Assembly: GCA_937905985.1 (NCBI GenBank) | Contig: CALCWC010000087.1 | Location: forward strand, 1-64,000 | DNA: 64,000 nucleotides | Direction: 5' to 3' | From: an uncultured Verrucomicrobiales bacterium | Lineage (GTDB): Bacteria > Verrucomicrobiota > Verrucomicrobiia > Verrucomicrobiales > Akkermansiaceae | Part shown: in pieces, positions 33,535-42,145 of the stretch | Layout: every line of letters begins with the position of its first letter | Numbering within the stretch: the stretch's first letter is position 1 | Made by a program: the position numbers and the translations under genes | The notes under the pieces: model-generated | Databases searched by the model: none | Seen by the model: the letters and a program-made list of their open reading frames with translations, nothing else | What the model was told of the DNA's origin: nothing

Positions 33535-35148
33535 TTAGAAGAAGGAGTTGAGCCCCTTGTTGATGAGGTCGCCGGCGGCATCGCCGGCTTTCTTGAGGAT
33601 GCCGTCGGCCTTGTCCTTGACGCCGTCCGGCTGGTCGAGGATGCGGTCAGGCGCAGGGAAGGGGGTGTCTTCCTCGCCGTCTTGGGAATCCGCGGCGGGT
33701 GCATCGTCGCCGCTCCCGGTGAGGCGGCTCAGGAAGTCGCGGGTGACATCGCCCGCCTTCTTGAGCGCGGCCTTGGGCAGGTTGCTGCCCAGCAGGGTGG
33801 AGAGACGCACGGAGAGGTCCTCCTTGGGGTTGTCTGTGGTTCCGCTGAGGTTGATGGTGACCCAGGCGTAACCGGGGTCACCCACGGCGTTGAAGAGGTC
33901 ATCCATGATGCCGGCCTCCCGGCCCAGGGGAATCTTGGCCACCATTTCCATGGGGATGCCCACGTTGAGGGTGCCGCGCAGCTCGGAATCGCGGCCGATG
34001 ATGATGTGGCCGCGCACCAGCAGGCGCCCCTCCGCCGCGCGGATGTCAATCTTGTCGAACCTCCAGGCGTCCTCTATCTGGTGGCGGGGTTCGCTGTAGG
34101 GGAAGGAGATGTGGCAGGAGGCGCGCTCCAGCGGCAGGCGGCGGTAGGGCTTGGTGTTGCCCACGGTGATTTCGGAGAGGATGGGCAGGGCCTCCAGCAC
34201 ACCTTCACGCAGGGTGAGGTTGCCCTCCGCCAGGCTGATGCCGTCTGCATCGCCGTTCATCACCATCTTGCCGAACAGCTGCCCAGTGAGCAGCTTCTTC
34301 CAGTCCTCCTTGAGAATGCGCGCCACATCCGCCTTGTTCACCTGCATCTCCGCGTTCCATTCCTTGGATTCCATGGAGTAGCGGGCCTTGAAGCCCATCT
34401 CGCCGGGGGAGAGCATCAGGCGGCAGTCCGTCATCTCCACGGCTTGCTTGTCCGCATGCACGTTCACGCCCTTGACGCTACAGTCCTTCAGGAAGGAGAG
34501 GGAGGTGTGCATGCGCCCGTTGATGCCCTCCACGTTCCAGGCGTCCATCTGCCCGCGGGTGGCGGGGCGTGCGGAGAGGCGCGCCCCGGTGTAGGAGTAT
34601 TCGCCGCCCTTGAGGCGCAGGGTGATGGTGGCGTCGCGGCACTCCACGCGGTCCACCTGCACTGTTTGCGGGGAGATGGCGGCAATGAGCCCGCTCTTCT
34701 CACGCGGCGGGCGCTCCGTGTACGCCTGGGAGGCGGGGTTGATGAGCACCGTGGCACCGTTCAGGTTCACGCGGCTCACCCGCAGGATGCGGTGCAGCAG
34801 TGCCGCGCGTTCCAGCGTGGCGTCCATCCCGTTGGCGGAGATGCGTTCCACTCCCTGCATGCCCGTGACGACCAGGCCAAGCTCGGATACGCGGTCGCCG
34901 TCGATGGAAAGGTTGCCGTCCATCACCACGTCCTGTGCCTGCAGGTTCACGGCTGTGTCATAGCACAGGTTGTCCCGGAACTCGCTCCCCTGCAGGTAGG
35001 AAAGGATGGAAAAGTAGGCAATCAGCAGAAACAGCAGCAGACCGCCCACAATGGCAAGCGGGTACACGACTCCGCGCGGCAGTTTTCCCTTGCCGTCTCG
35101 TTTCCCTCTGGAAGGGGCCATTCCCCCGCGTTTACGCCTGCGTGCCAT
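33535..35148 (-). CDS. AsmA-like membrane-anchored envelope protein
   Basis: A 537-aa protein. Basic N-terminus (MARRRKRGG, SRGKRDGKGK), one membrane helix at about residues 27-49 (VVYPLAIVGGLLLFLLIAY), then a large periplasmic region of repeating beta strands (LNLQ.QDVVMDGNLSIDG-type, VLEALPILSEITVG, ATITLRLKGGEY) like the AsmA/DUF748/YhdP class thought to bridge inner and outer membranes in lipid transport. The C-terminus is Asp/Ala-rich, then amphipathic helices (GILKKAGDAAGDLINKGLN). The start just after a promoter is favoured over one 30 codons upstream. It leads the operon. Confidence 0.65.
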   Translation of the reverse strand: MARRRKRGGMAPSRGKRDGKGKLPRGVVYPLAIVGGLLLFLLIAYFSILSYLQGSEFRDNLCYDTAVNLQAQDVVMDGNLSIDGDRVSELGLVVTGMQGVERISANGMDATLERAALLHRILRVSRVNLNGATVLINPASQAYTERPPREKSGLIAAISPQTVQVDRVECRDATITLRLKGGEYSYTGARLSARPATRGQMDAWNVEGINGRMHTSLSFLKDCSVKGVNVHADKQAVEMTDCRLMLSPGEMGFKARYSMESKEWNAEMQVNKADVARILKEDWKKLLTGQLFGKMVMNGDADGISLAEGNLTLREGVLEALPILSEITVGNTKPYRRLPLERASCHISFPYSEPRHQIEDAWRFDKIDIRAAEGRLLVRGHIIIGRDSELRGTLNVGIPMEMVAKIPLGREAGIMDDLFNAVGDPGYAWVTINLSGTTDNPKEDLSVRLSTLLGSNLPKAALKKAGDVTRDFLSRLTGSGDDAPAADSQDGEEDTPFPAPDRILDQPDGVKDKADGILKKAGDAAGDLINKGLNSFF

Positions 35149-35159
35149 ATCGCGCGGCG

Positions 35160-35188
35160 AGTATAGCACGCCTCTCACGCCAAGGCAA
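35160..35188 (-). promoter_or_regulatory. Promoter of the AsmA-IF1-sugar transferase-trmL-exonuclease operon
   Basis: Reverse-strand TTGCCT (35188-35183), 17-nt spacer, TATACT (35165-35160), with the ATG 11 nt later. Gene gaps downstream are 9, 27 and 19 nt and a 4-nt overlap, so one transcript is likely. Confidence 0.75.
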
Positions 35189-35238
35189 GCCCGTATGTTG
35201 AAACATGAATGAATTGCACGGCGCACCCAACGGGGCAA

Positions 35239-36015
35239 TCAATCCCCGTTTCCCGTCCCGTACTCCACGTGGTCCAGGTACAGGCCAGCCGCGGGGGCGC
35301 CGTAGCGGGTTTTCTCTCCCAGCGGGTCGGTGAGCATGGCTTGCAGCTCCTCAAGCGAGGCGCGTCCCAGTGCCACCTGGTGCGCGGAGCCGACGAGCAG
35401 GCGCACCATGCGGTACATGAAGCCGTTTCCGCGCAGGCGGATGCGCAGGAGGTCTCCCGAGCGTTCACAGGTGGCGGAGTAGATGGTGCGCAGGTAGAAA
35501 TCCGGCGGCGGGTCCAGCGGCTCGTTGCCGCGGTTGGCGGCGAAGCGCCGGAAGTCGTGCTCGCCCACGAAACACTGCAGCGCCTGCGCCATCAAACCCT
35601 CGTCCATGGGCTGGGGGCGGTGCCACACGCGGCCCGCCAGGAAGGGTGAGCAGACGGGTGCGCGGTTGATGATGTACTCGTAGGTCTTGGCGGTGGCAGA
35701 GAAGCGCGCGTGGAAATCTGCGCCCACTTCCTGCACGTTCAAGATTCTGATGGCTGCGGGCACGTTGGCGTTGATGGCGGCGCGCCAGTTTTCCGGCGCT
35801 AGCGAGCAGTTGTCCGGCACGTCCACGTGGAAATGCTGGTCGCGCGCATGCACACCGGCATCCGTGCGGCCTGAGGATGAGATGCGCAGCGGCGTGTGCA
35901 GCACATTCTCGAACGCGGCCTCGATTACATCTTGCACGGTGTTGCCGCCGGGCTGGCTCTGCCAGCCCCGGAAGGGCTCGCCGTTGTAGGCGCAGGTGAA
36001 ATGCAGGCGCGGCAT
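35239..36015 (-). CDS. truA: tRNA pseudouridine(38-40) synthase
   Basis: A 258-aa enzyme forming pseudouridine at positions 38-40 of the tRNA anticodon arm. Catalytic Asp52 is in GRTDAGVHA; the opening MPRLHFTCAYNGEPFRGWQ and the later FRRFAANRG and RGNGFMYRMVRLLVG are family features. The 111-residue longer open frame upstream is non-homologous and passes through a terminator, so the start at 36015 is chosen. No convincing promoter is visible between that terminator and the ATG. Confidence 0.96.
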   Translation of the reverse strand: MPRLHFTCAYNGEPFRGWQSQPGGNTVQDVIEAAFENVLHTPLRISSSGRTDAGVHARDQHFHVDVPDNCSLAPENWRAAINANVPAAIRILNVQEVGADFHARFSATAKTYEYIINRAPVCSPFLAGRVWHRPQPMDEGLMAQALQCFVGEHDFRRFAANRGNEPLDPPPDFYLRTIYSATCERSGDLLRIRLRGNGFMYRMVRLLVGSAHQVALGRASLEELQAMLTDPLGEKTRYGAPAAGLYLDHVEYGTGNGD

Positions 36016-36034
36016 GGCGTGTGAATGCGTTTCA

Positions 36035-36072
36035 GAAAAAAGCCGCAGGTCCCGTTTGCGGAAACCTGCGGC
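36035..36072 (-). terminator. Intrinsic terminator of the Ala/Glu-tail lipoprotein gene
   Basis: 9-bp stem GCCGCAGGT / ACCTGCGGC and, on the reverse strand, TTTTTT (36041-36036). It lies 28 nt after the lipoprotein stop and 20 nt before the truA start. Confidence 0.88.
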
Positions 36073-36100
36073 CTCGGTAAGGCTTCGTGCGCTTGGCAGA

Positions 36101-36886
36101 TTACACGTCGATGTCTGCACCGTCGTCCTCGGAGTCGTCGGCGGCAGGTTCCTCATCGGCGGCGGGTTCTTCGTCGGCAGCAGGCTCTTCATCCGCAGCG
36201 GGAGCGGGCGGCGTGGCCGGCTCCTCTGCAGCGGCGGGTTCCTCGGCGGGAGCTTCATCTTCCTCGGCGGCGGGAGCCTGCTCGGCGGGCACCTCCACCA
36301 GTTCCTCGGAATCCCAGTAGGCACCGCGCTGCTCCACATCAGCCACATAGGCCAGGGCGTCCACCATGGCTTCAGAGCCGTAGCACTCCGCGAATGCGGG
36401 CGGGTTGTTGTTCTGGCGGGAAGTGGGGTTCTTCATGTACTCGTTGCCCTTCTTGAGAGCATCCGCAACCTTGGCATCCGCGCCGGCACCGGCGTTCGCG
36501 CCCACCGTCTGCAGCAGGCGGGTGTCGTCGATGTCGCCGTCGGAGCTGGTGACAGGCTTGCTGGCGCGCACACGGCCAATCTCCTTGGCGAGCGCGGTCA
36601 CAGCTGCCACATAGTCGGCAGGGCCGCCCTCTTCCAGGGGCTTCACGCTGTCGGCCATCGGGTTGTAGTTAAGGCTGAGCACCTGCGCGGCCGCGTTCTG
36701 GAAACGTGTGTTGAGCACCTTCACGCGCGGAGCGGCGGCTTCCGCCGTCTTGTAGTCCGTCACCTTCTGAAGCTCTGCCGTCAAGTCTTCGGCGAGCTGC
36801 TGTGCGGATTCTGTCTCCTTCTGGCAGGAGGTGAACAGGCTCATGGCGAGCACGGCGCAGGCGGGAATGAGGAAAATTCGTTTCAT
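36101..36886 (-). CDS. Lipoprotein with acidic repeat tail
   Basis: A 261-aa protein. Signal peptide with lipobox FTSC puts the lipidated Cys at residue 21. The central part (about 25-190) is helical without known motif (AQQLAEDLTAELQKVTDY, ALAYVADVEQRGAYW). From about residue 200 the sequence turns into an extended Ala/Glu/Pro/Asp tail with near-perfect AADEEP hexapeptide repeats (four in a row, then ADDSEDDGADIDV). Such a tail is probably disordered and highly negative, perhaps reaching across the periplasm. A TTGACA-N17-TAATTA promoter precedes it. Family unknown. Confidence 0.75.
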   Translation of the reverse strand: MKRIFLIPACAVLAMSLFTSCQKETESAQQLAEDLTAELQKVTDYKTAEAAAPRVKVLNTRFQNAAAQVLSLNYNPMADSVKPLEEGGPADYVAAVTALAKEIGRVRASKPVTSSDGDIDDTRLLQTVGANAGAGADAKVADALKKGNEYMKNPTSRQNNNPPAFAECYGSEAMVDALAYVADVEQRGAYWDSEELVEVPAEQAPAAEEDEAPAEEPAAAEEPATPPAPAADEEPAADEEPAADEEPAADDSEDDGADIDV

Positions 36887-36907
36887 GGAAAGATTAAGTC
36901 TACGCTA

Positions 36908-36936
36908 TAATTATCAAGATTCGCCCCCTATGTCAA
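36908..36936 (-). promoter_or_regulatory. Promoter of the acidic-tail lipoprotein
   Basis: Reverse-strand TTGACA (36936-36931), 17-nt spacer and TAATTA (36913-36908). An overlapping TTATAG three bases downstream is an alternative -10. Confidence 0.6.
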
Positions 36937-36964
36937 GGCAAAGTCTCATTCTTTGCAAAAAAAA

Positions 36965-37453
36965 TCATGCATTCGGCGGTGTATCAGGCAATAGGTCGGC
37001 GTAGATGCCGGGCGTGGACTTGGGAATTTCCACGGCGTCCACCCACTTTTTGTAGAGTTCCACGGGGCCTGCGCCGCCGAGGATGCCGTAGGCGAAGCCC
37101 ATGTTGCGGAGCTGTTCCAGCGCGGTGACCATGAGGGCCTTGCCCACGCCGAGCCCGCGTGCCTTTTCACCCACGCCCATGGGGCCGATGAAGCCGCGGG
37201 CGGTGGTGTCGTAGCAGACGAAACCGATGATTTCCTTATCGCGCGTGGCGATGAAGCAGCCGATGGGCTGGTGACCCATGGCAACCTTGCACTCGCTCAC
37301 CCACTTGGGGCTGAAGTTGCGTTGCACAAAGTCGATGAGGCAGTGGCGCTCATACGGGTTGCAAAGGCGCAGCAGCACGCCTTTCTCTGCCAGGGCCGCG
37401 CGCAGGGGCGCGCCTTCCGGCAGGTCGTAGAGCCGTACAATCATATCTATCAT
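36965..37453 (-). CDS. GNAT-family N-acetyltransferase
   Basis: A 162-aa acetyl-CoA-dependent acyltransferase. The pyrophosphate-binding motif A is EKARGLGVGKALMV (Q/RxxGxG/A form) near residue 107, preceded by the beta4 strand GFIGPMGV and followed by the AYGILGGAGPVELYKKW segment usual for GNATs. Substrate unknown. Two Met codons (MIDMIV) could start it; the second would shorten it by three residues. It follows the terminator of the secreted-protein gene by about 35 nt and no promoter is evident. Confidence 0.85.
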   Translation of the reverse strand: MIDMIVRLYDLPEGAPLRAALAEKGVLLRLCNPYERHCLIDFVQRNFSPKWVSECKVAMGHQPIGCFIATRDKEIIGFVCYDTTARGFIGPMGVGEKARGLGVGKALMVTALEQLRNMGFAYGILGGAGPVELYKKWVDAVEIPKSTPGIYADLLPDTPPNA

Positions 37454-37487
37454 ATGCGTTTGGATTTTTTTTGTTGTTTGTTGAGAG

Positions 37488-37520
37488 AAAAAGGGCGGGA
37501 CCCCATGGCGGGGCCCCGCC
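37488..37520 (-). terminator. Intrinsic terminator ending the exb operon
   Basis: 11-bp stem (37494-37504 with 37510-37520, one G-T pair), 5-nt loop and TTTTT on the reverse strand. It lies 29 nt past the stop of the last exb-operon gene. Confidence 0.88.
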
Positions 37521-37548
37521 GAAAACGGGAAGGAATGCGCGCGGAGCC

Positions 37549-38610
37549 TTACTTGGCGGGCTCGGCGGGCTTCTCCTCCGCAGGCTTCTCCGCCTGGTCG
37601 GCTTCCGCTGCGGCGCGGTCCTTGGCGGTGTTGTAGAAGCAGTCCGCCAGCTTGTCGATAAGCGGATCCTTGCCACCCATGTCGTACACGTTCTTCATCA
37701 TGTGCGCCATGGCCACGGCATCACGGTAGTCTGCGGGCAGCGCGTTCCACGCGCCGGCGCTGAGCACCTTGCCGGCCTTGGACACATGCTCCGGCACGCC
37801 GGGCATGGCCGCCAGGATGTGCAGGGAGCGGATGAGCGCATCCTCCTGCATGGGCCATATGTTGCCGTGCACGCCCACCACGCTCTGGCAGTAGTTGTCC
37901 ACGGCCTTGCTGGCCTCTGCGCGGTGCTCCTCGGAGATTTCACCCTGCAGCTCTGCGGCGGGTACCTTGGAGGCGTACACGCGGCCCAGCGCATAGCGCA
38001 GCCAGGCGTAGGTCTCGGAGTCCAGGGACTTGCCCTTGGTCTTGATGAGGTCCTCCACCTCGCCCTTGAGGGTGGTGAGCGCCGCAGGGTCGTCCTTCAC
38101 GCCGGCCATCACCTTGGCGGCCTGGTAGCGCAGCTTGTCCGCGCCGGTGAGCTTGGTGGCACCGGGGAAGGCGGAGGTGACGCCGGTGATGGCGCCCCAG
38201 TCCATCAGGCGCACAACGCAGTTGAGCTCTGCCATGGCCGCTGCGGTGGCGGGGTTGCCCGGCAGGTTGCCGTAGGCCATGTACTTGGTGCGGCACGCGG
38301 AGAGTGCCTTGCGCGCTTCCGCAAGCTCGCCGGAACGGTACTCCGTGAGCGCAGTCGCCAGGTCCGGCGGCGTCATGATGTAGAACACCTTGCACGCGGA
38401 CACGGGCTGGGCCAGGATGGTATCCGTACCCTTCTGCTTGTACTGGTAGTTTTCACCATCCGCACCGACGAGCTCGATGGGGCCGAGCTTCTGGCTGGGA
38501 GCCTGGACGACGGCGGTGAGGTGGACGGCGCCGGGCTGCTGTGCGGTGGCGAGCTGCATGGAGCCTGCTACGGCGGCAACGGCGAAACCGATGATGTTGC
38601 GAGTCTTCAT
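37549..38610 (-). CDS. Secreted protein of unknown function, last gene of exb operon
   Basis: A 353-aa exported protein. Signal peptide to about residue 23 (IIGFAVAAVAGSMQLATAQ). A short N-terminal beta region (VHLTAVVQ, GPIELVGADGENYQYKQKG) is followed by helical repeats of a TPR-like feel (LATALTEYRSGELAEARKAL, YQAAKVMAGVKDDPAALTTL, YAWLRYALGRVYASKVPAAE), ending in a Lys/Pro/Glu/Ala-rich tail. It lies 24 nt after the giant TPR protein, so it probably works with it and the ExbBD motor in the periplasm. No family recognised. Confidence 0.72.
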   Translation of the reverse strand: MKTRNIIGFAVAAVAGSMQLATAQQPGAVHLTAVVQAPSQKLGPIELVGADGENYQYKQKGTDTILAQPVSACKVFYIMTPPDLATALTEYRSGELAEARKALSACRTKYMAYGNLPGNPATAAAMAELNCVVRLMDWGAITGVTSAFPGATKLTGADKLRYQAAKVMAGVKDDPAALTTLKGEVEDLIKTKGKSLDSETYAWLRYALGRVYASKVPAAELQGEISEEHRAEASKAVDNYCQSVVGVHGNIWPMQEDALIRSLHILAAMPGVPEHVSKAGKVLSAGAWNALPADYRDAVAMAHMMKNVYDMGGKDPLIDKLADCFYNTAKDRAAAEADQAEKPAEEKPAEPAK

Positions 38611-38634
38611 AATCGTGTCAAATGATGGATTGTT

Positions 38635-41600
38635 TTAGTTGTTCTCGAGTTTGCGCTGGAAGTCCTTGCCTTCCTTGTCTTCCTTCTGCACGGCCATATC
38701 GGCGCCGTATTCCGCCACCTTGGCAACCACCTTGTTGTAGGCGTCGCGGTCGGATGCGGCCATCTTGTCCTCCAGCTTGGAGCGCTTGATGAGGTTGACG
38801 TAGTTCTGGCCGGTGCTCCAGGCGGTCCAGCGGTCGGAGGCCTTGAAGTCGCCCTTCATGCGGTCGCCGGTACTGGGATTGTTGCGCTTCCAGAAGAGCT
38901 CCATGGCGGCCACGCACGCAGGTGCGGAGTAGCCGATTCTGTTGCGGTTCTGGTTGAACACGTTCATGTAGGTGAGCAGGGCGTTCTTGATGTCGCCGCA
39001 CTCGCTGTAGGCTTTGCCGAGCAGCATGTTCATCTGCAGGCGCTCGTCGTTGTTGCCGCGGGTGCTCTTGAGGTAGAGCGCGGCGGCGTCACGTGCCTTC
39101 TCGTAGTTGCCGTTGCGGGAGTAGAGCTCCGCAAGCCCCTTCATGGCGGGGATGGTCTGCGTGGTGACGGGACCGGAAGAGACCTGCTCGAAGAGCTTGA
39201 TAGCCTCCTTCTGCTGCTCCGCGTTCCTGGAGAACGAGAGGGCGTTCGCCTTGCCGAGGGTGGCCTCCGCCACGCGGTCGCGGCGGCGGTTGATCACGGA
39301 ATCGTAGTAGGTGATGGCCATGTCGATCTCGTTCTGCTTGGAGGACGGGTCGTCGAAGCGGGAGACGTACTTGACGAGGTAGTCGCCCACCTGGACGGCG
39401 ATGAAGCTGGTGAGGTCGTCCGGCTTGAAGGTGTTGGTCATATCGCGGAACGCGCGCTCCACCTCCAGCGCCTTGGCATCGCGCTTGGAGGGGTCGTCCT
39501 TGATGGAGGCCAACTCCTGGTTCATGGCGTTGATGACCGCCATGCGCAGAATGGCGTTGGTGTACTTGTCGTCGGAGTTGATCTCAGAGAAGTCCTTCAC
39601 CAGGTCCTGGGTCTGCTTCTCCGGGATGACGCCCGCGTCCTTGTACTTGGTGGCACCGGCAATGTACTTGTCGATGTACGTATTGATGGCCTTCTCCAGT
39701 TCGGGGTTGGACTTGTTGTTCTTGTAGGCGAAGTTGGCCTCTCGGACGATGATGCTGCGGAGGCCCTCCAGGGCGGTCTTGACGGCTTCGGCGTTGCCCT
39801 CCTTGTCCGCGCGGCTCACGCGCAGGCAGGCGGCGGGAAGCGCGTACACGCAGCCCTCATAGTCGGCCTCGTTCCAGAAGCGCTCGTTGTAGCCCTTCAC
39901 TCGGGCGGCCGTGGCAGCCTCGTCCTCACCCTCCATGGGGATTTCCAGGCCATAGGAATCCAGCCAGAACAGGGCGTTGGCGAAGAGGATGTCCTCCTTG
40001 GCTCCCTTTTCGTCCATGCGCTTCTTGGCATTCTCCGCGCAGCGCTCCAGAATCTTGATGGCCTCCGGCTTCACGGTCTGATCCGGGTCGGCAATCAGGA
40101 TGGATGCGGCCTGCAGGTCGGCGTTGGGAGCGAATTCACCGTCAGGCCAATGCTCCACAATGCTCTTGCAGTAGTCGAGAGCCTGCTGGTTGAGCTTGGC
40201 GGCCTCGGCCTCCTCGGCCTGGCGTGCCATGCGGGTGAGGCAATCCACAGCTGCATAGTACATATTCGGGGCGAGGGAGTTCTCCTTGAGGTCAAACTCC
40301 GGGTGGCGCTCCTTGTAGCGCTTGAAGACCTTCATGGCTTCCTCCAGGTACTTGGTGTCCATGCTGGCCAGCTTCATCTGGCTGTCCATGAGGTAGTAGA
40401 AGGTGGTCATGTTGTAGTACTTGGCCTTGTCCGGCTTGAGCGCGCCCTTGCCGCTGGCTTCCAGGCCGCCGCTGTGCAACAGTTCTTCGGCCTTGGTGAT
40501 CACCTCCTCGTAGTTCTTGAGGTTGTGCTGCGCGGCGATGATGGCGAACTGCGCGGACACGTAGTACTGGTTGGTCGGCTCGTCCTTGAAGAGCTTCATC
40601 ACTTCATCCGCAGCGGGGAGCACACCCTGCCAGTCCTTGTCCTTGAGCATGCGGCTCATCTTGTTGACGGCAATGTTCTTGGCCTTGTCGCCGCCGATCT
40701 CGTTTTCATCGCCCGGCACCTTCTGAATGTACTTGTCGCCGGCTTCCTGGTCGCCCGTGGCGTAGCAGAGCTGTGCCAGCTGGAAGTAGTTGTTGCCGAG
40801 CATCTCCACCGTCTTGTTGTCCTTGTCGGTCTGCACCAGGCTCTTGTAACGGTCCACCATGATCTGGTAGCCTGCCTTGGCGAGGCGGTTGCTCTGCATG
40901 GTGAGAGCCAGGTTGGCGCAGGAGAGCACGGCGTAGCCGTCCAGGTCGCGGTGGTCGCTATCCAGCTTCTTGTAGGCCTCTGAGAGCTTCTTGGGATGTT
41001 CCGGTACGATGCGCACGCCCGTGCCGGAATCCGTGAACGCCTTGGCGCTCTTGCCGACGGCCTTCATCTGTGCGGCCAGCGCGGTGCGGATGGTCACCAT
41101 GTCGGGCACCAGGGCGAAGAGGCAGTTGGCGGAGTGCGCGGCTTCGGCGGCAGAGGACACGTCATTGGCCTTCATGGCCTTGTCGGTGGCCATGGTGGCC
41201 TTGATGCCGTTGTTGAGATACTTGTCCGCATAGCGTGCGGCGCGAGCGGGCTCCATGTTGTAGCTGGCGGGGCTGGTGGAAATGATTTTGTACACCCAGC
41301 CGGCGGTTTCCGGATGCTCCATGGCGATGCGTGCCACGGTGTTGAGGCCGGTCATGGCCATGTCGTCCGGCAGCTTGCCCTTGGCCTTGCGGGCCTTCTC
41401 CAGATACTCGCCCGCCTTCTTGAAGTCCGGCGTGGGCTGCAGCATGTACGCCTGCACCAGCATGAAGCACACGCGGCCGTCCAGCTTCTGCTTCTTTTCA
41501 AGGGCGCTCACCTTGTTCTTCTGCAGCATACCGTAGTATTCCTCCAACAGCGGGATGGCGTCCTGCAGCTTGGTCTTGTCGCCGGCCTGCTCCTCCGTGC

Positions 41601-42036
41601 CGCTGCCCAGCATGTACAGGCTCAAGCCTTGCTGGAACACCACGTAGGTGCGGCGCGCCTCAAACACCTCGTATTGCTGCGAGGCTTGAAGCTTCACCGT
41701 GTCCATGAAGGTTTTCTCCGTGAAAAGCTTGTTGTCCGCATAGGCTTTGTACGCCTTGTACGCGCCGTCGTAGTCGCCAGCCTTGTACAGCGTATCGGCC
41801 TTTTCCCAGGCGTAGAAAGGCAGCACCCAGCGGAACTGCTTCGCAATCGTTGAATTCGGATCGCTGTACTTGGTGAGGATCTTGTCACACAGGTCCACGG
41901 CGTCCTGGATCTTGCCGGCGGCGGCGAGGTCCTGCACCTGCTTGAGGGCGGAGACGGGGTCCTGGGCCTGGCAGACGCAGGGCACGGTGAAGGCCATGGC
42001 TGCCAGCACGGAAATTCCGGTAATATGGTTGTTCAT
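38635..42036 (-). CDS. Large periplasmic TPR-repeat protein
   Basis: An 1133-aa exported protein. Signal peptide to about residue 24 (GISVLAAMAFTVPCVCQAQ). Almost the whole mature length is made of tetratricopeptide-like helix pairs, for example ALKQVQDLAAAGKIQDAVDL near 30, DTLYKAGDYDGAYKAYKAYA near 78, NYFQLAQLCYATGDQEAGDK mid-protein, and ELYSRNGNYEKARDAAALYL near the end. Such scaffolds bind protein partners. Its place directly after two exbD genes suggests it couples the proton-driven motor to envelope machinery, as in other exb-tpr operons of Gram-negative bacteria. No enzyme motif was seen. Confidence 0.8.
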   Translation of the reverse strand: MNNHITGISVLAAMAFTVPCVCQAQDPVSALKQVQDLAAAGKIQDAVDLCDKILTKYSDPNSTIAKQFRWVLPFYAWEKADTLYKAGDYDGAYKAYKAYADNKLFTEKTFMDTVKLQASQQYEVFEARRTYVVFQQGLSLYMLGSGTEEQAGDKTKLQDAIPLLEEYYGMLQKNKVSALEKKQKLDGRVCFMLVQAYMLQPTPDFKKAGEYLEKARKAKGKLPDDMAMTGLNTVARIAMEHPETAGWVYKIISTSPASYNMEPARAARYADKYLNNGIKATMATDKAMKANDVSSAAEAAHSANCLFALVPDMVTIRTALAAQMKAVGKSAKAFTDSGTGVRIVPEHPKKLSEAYKKLDSDHRDLDGYAVLSCANLALTMQSNRLAKAGYQIMVDRYKSLVQTDKDNKTVEMLGNNYFQLAQLCYATGDQEAGDKYIQKVPGDENEIGGDKAKNIAVNKMSRMLKDKDWQGVLPAADEVMKLFKDEPTNQYYVSAQFAIIAAQHNLKNYEEVITKAEELLHSGGLEASGKGALKPDKAKYYNMTTFYYLMDSQMKLASMDTKYLEEAMKVFKRYKERHPEFDLKENSLAPNMYYAAVDCLTRMARQAEEAEAAKLNQQALDYCKSIVEHWPDGEFAPNADLQAASILIADPDQTVKPEAIKILERCAENAKKRMDEKGAKEDILFANALFWLDSYGLEIPMEGEDEAATAARVKGYNERFWNEADYEGCVYALPAACLRVSRADKEGNAEAVKTALEGLRSIIVREANFAYKNNKSNPELEKAINTYIDKYIAGATKYKDAGVIPEKQTQDLVKDFSEINSDDKYTNAILRMAVINAMNQELASIKDDPSKRDAKALEVERAFRDMTNTFKPDDLTSFIAVQVGDYLVKYVSRFDDPSSKQNEIDMAITYYDSVINRRRDRVAEATLGKANALSFSRNAEQQKEAIKLFEQVSSGPVTTQTIPAMKGLAELYSRNGNYEKARDAAALYLKSTRGNNDERLQMNMLLGKAYSECGDIKNALLTYMNVFNQNRNRIGYSAPACVAAMELFWKRNNPSTGDRMKGDFKASDRWTAWSTGQNYVNLIKRSKLEDKMAASDRDAYNKVVAKVAEYGADMAVQKEDKEGKDFQRKLENN

Positions 42037-42076
42037 GATAATGGGGTTGATGTTGTTGAAGGGTTTCGTGAATAAA

Positions 42077-42114
42077 GGAGGGGAGCTGCGGTATGCTCCG
42101 CCCTGCTCCCCTCC
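42077..42114 (-). other. Intercistronic hairpin between exbD and TPR genes
   Basis: Perfect 10-bp stem GGAGGGGAGC / GCTCCCCTCC with an 18-nt loop that itself can pair (GCGG with CCGC). On the reverse strand it is followed by TTTATT, so it may be a partial terminator or mRNA-stability element lowering TPR expression relative to exbBD. Confidence 0.65.
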
Positions 42115-42145
42115 CCTAATGGTTGAAATTGAGGTTTCGGGTTGC

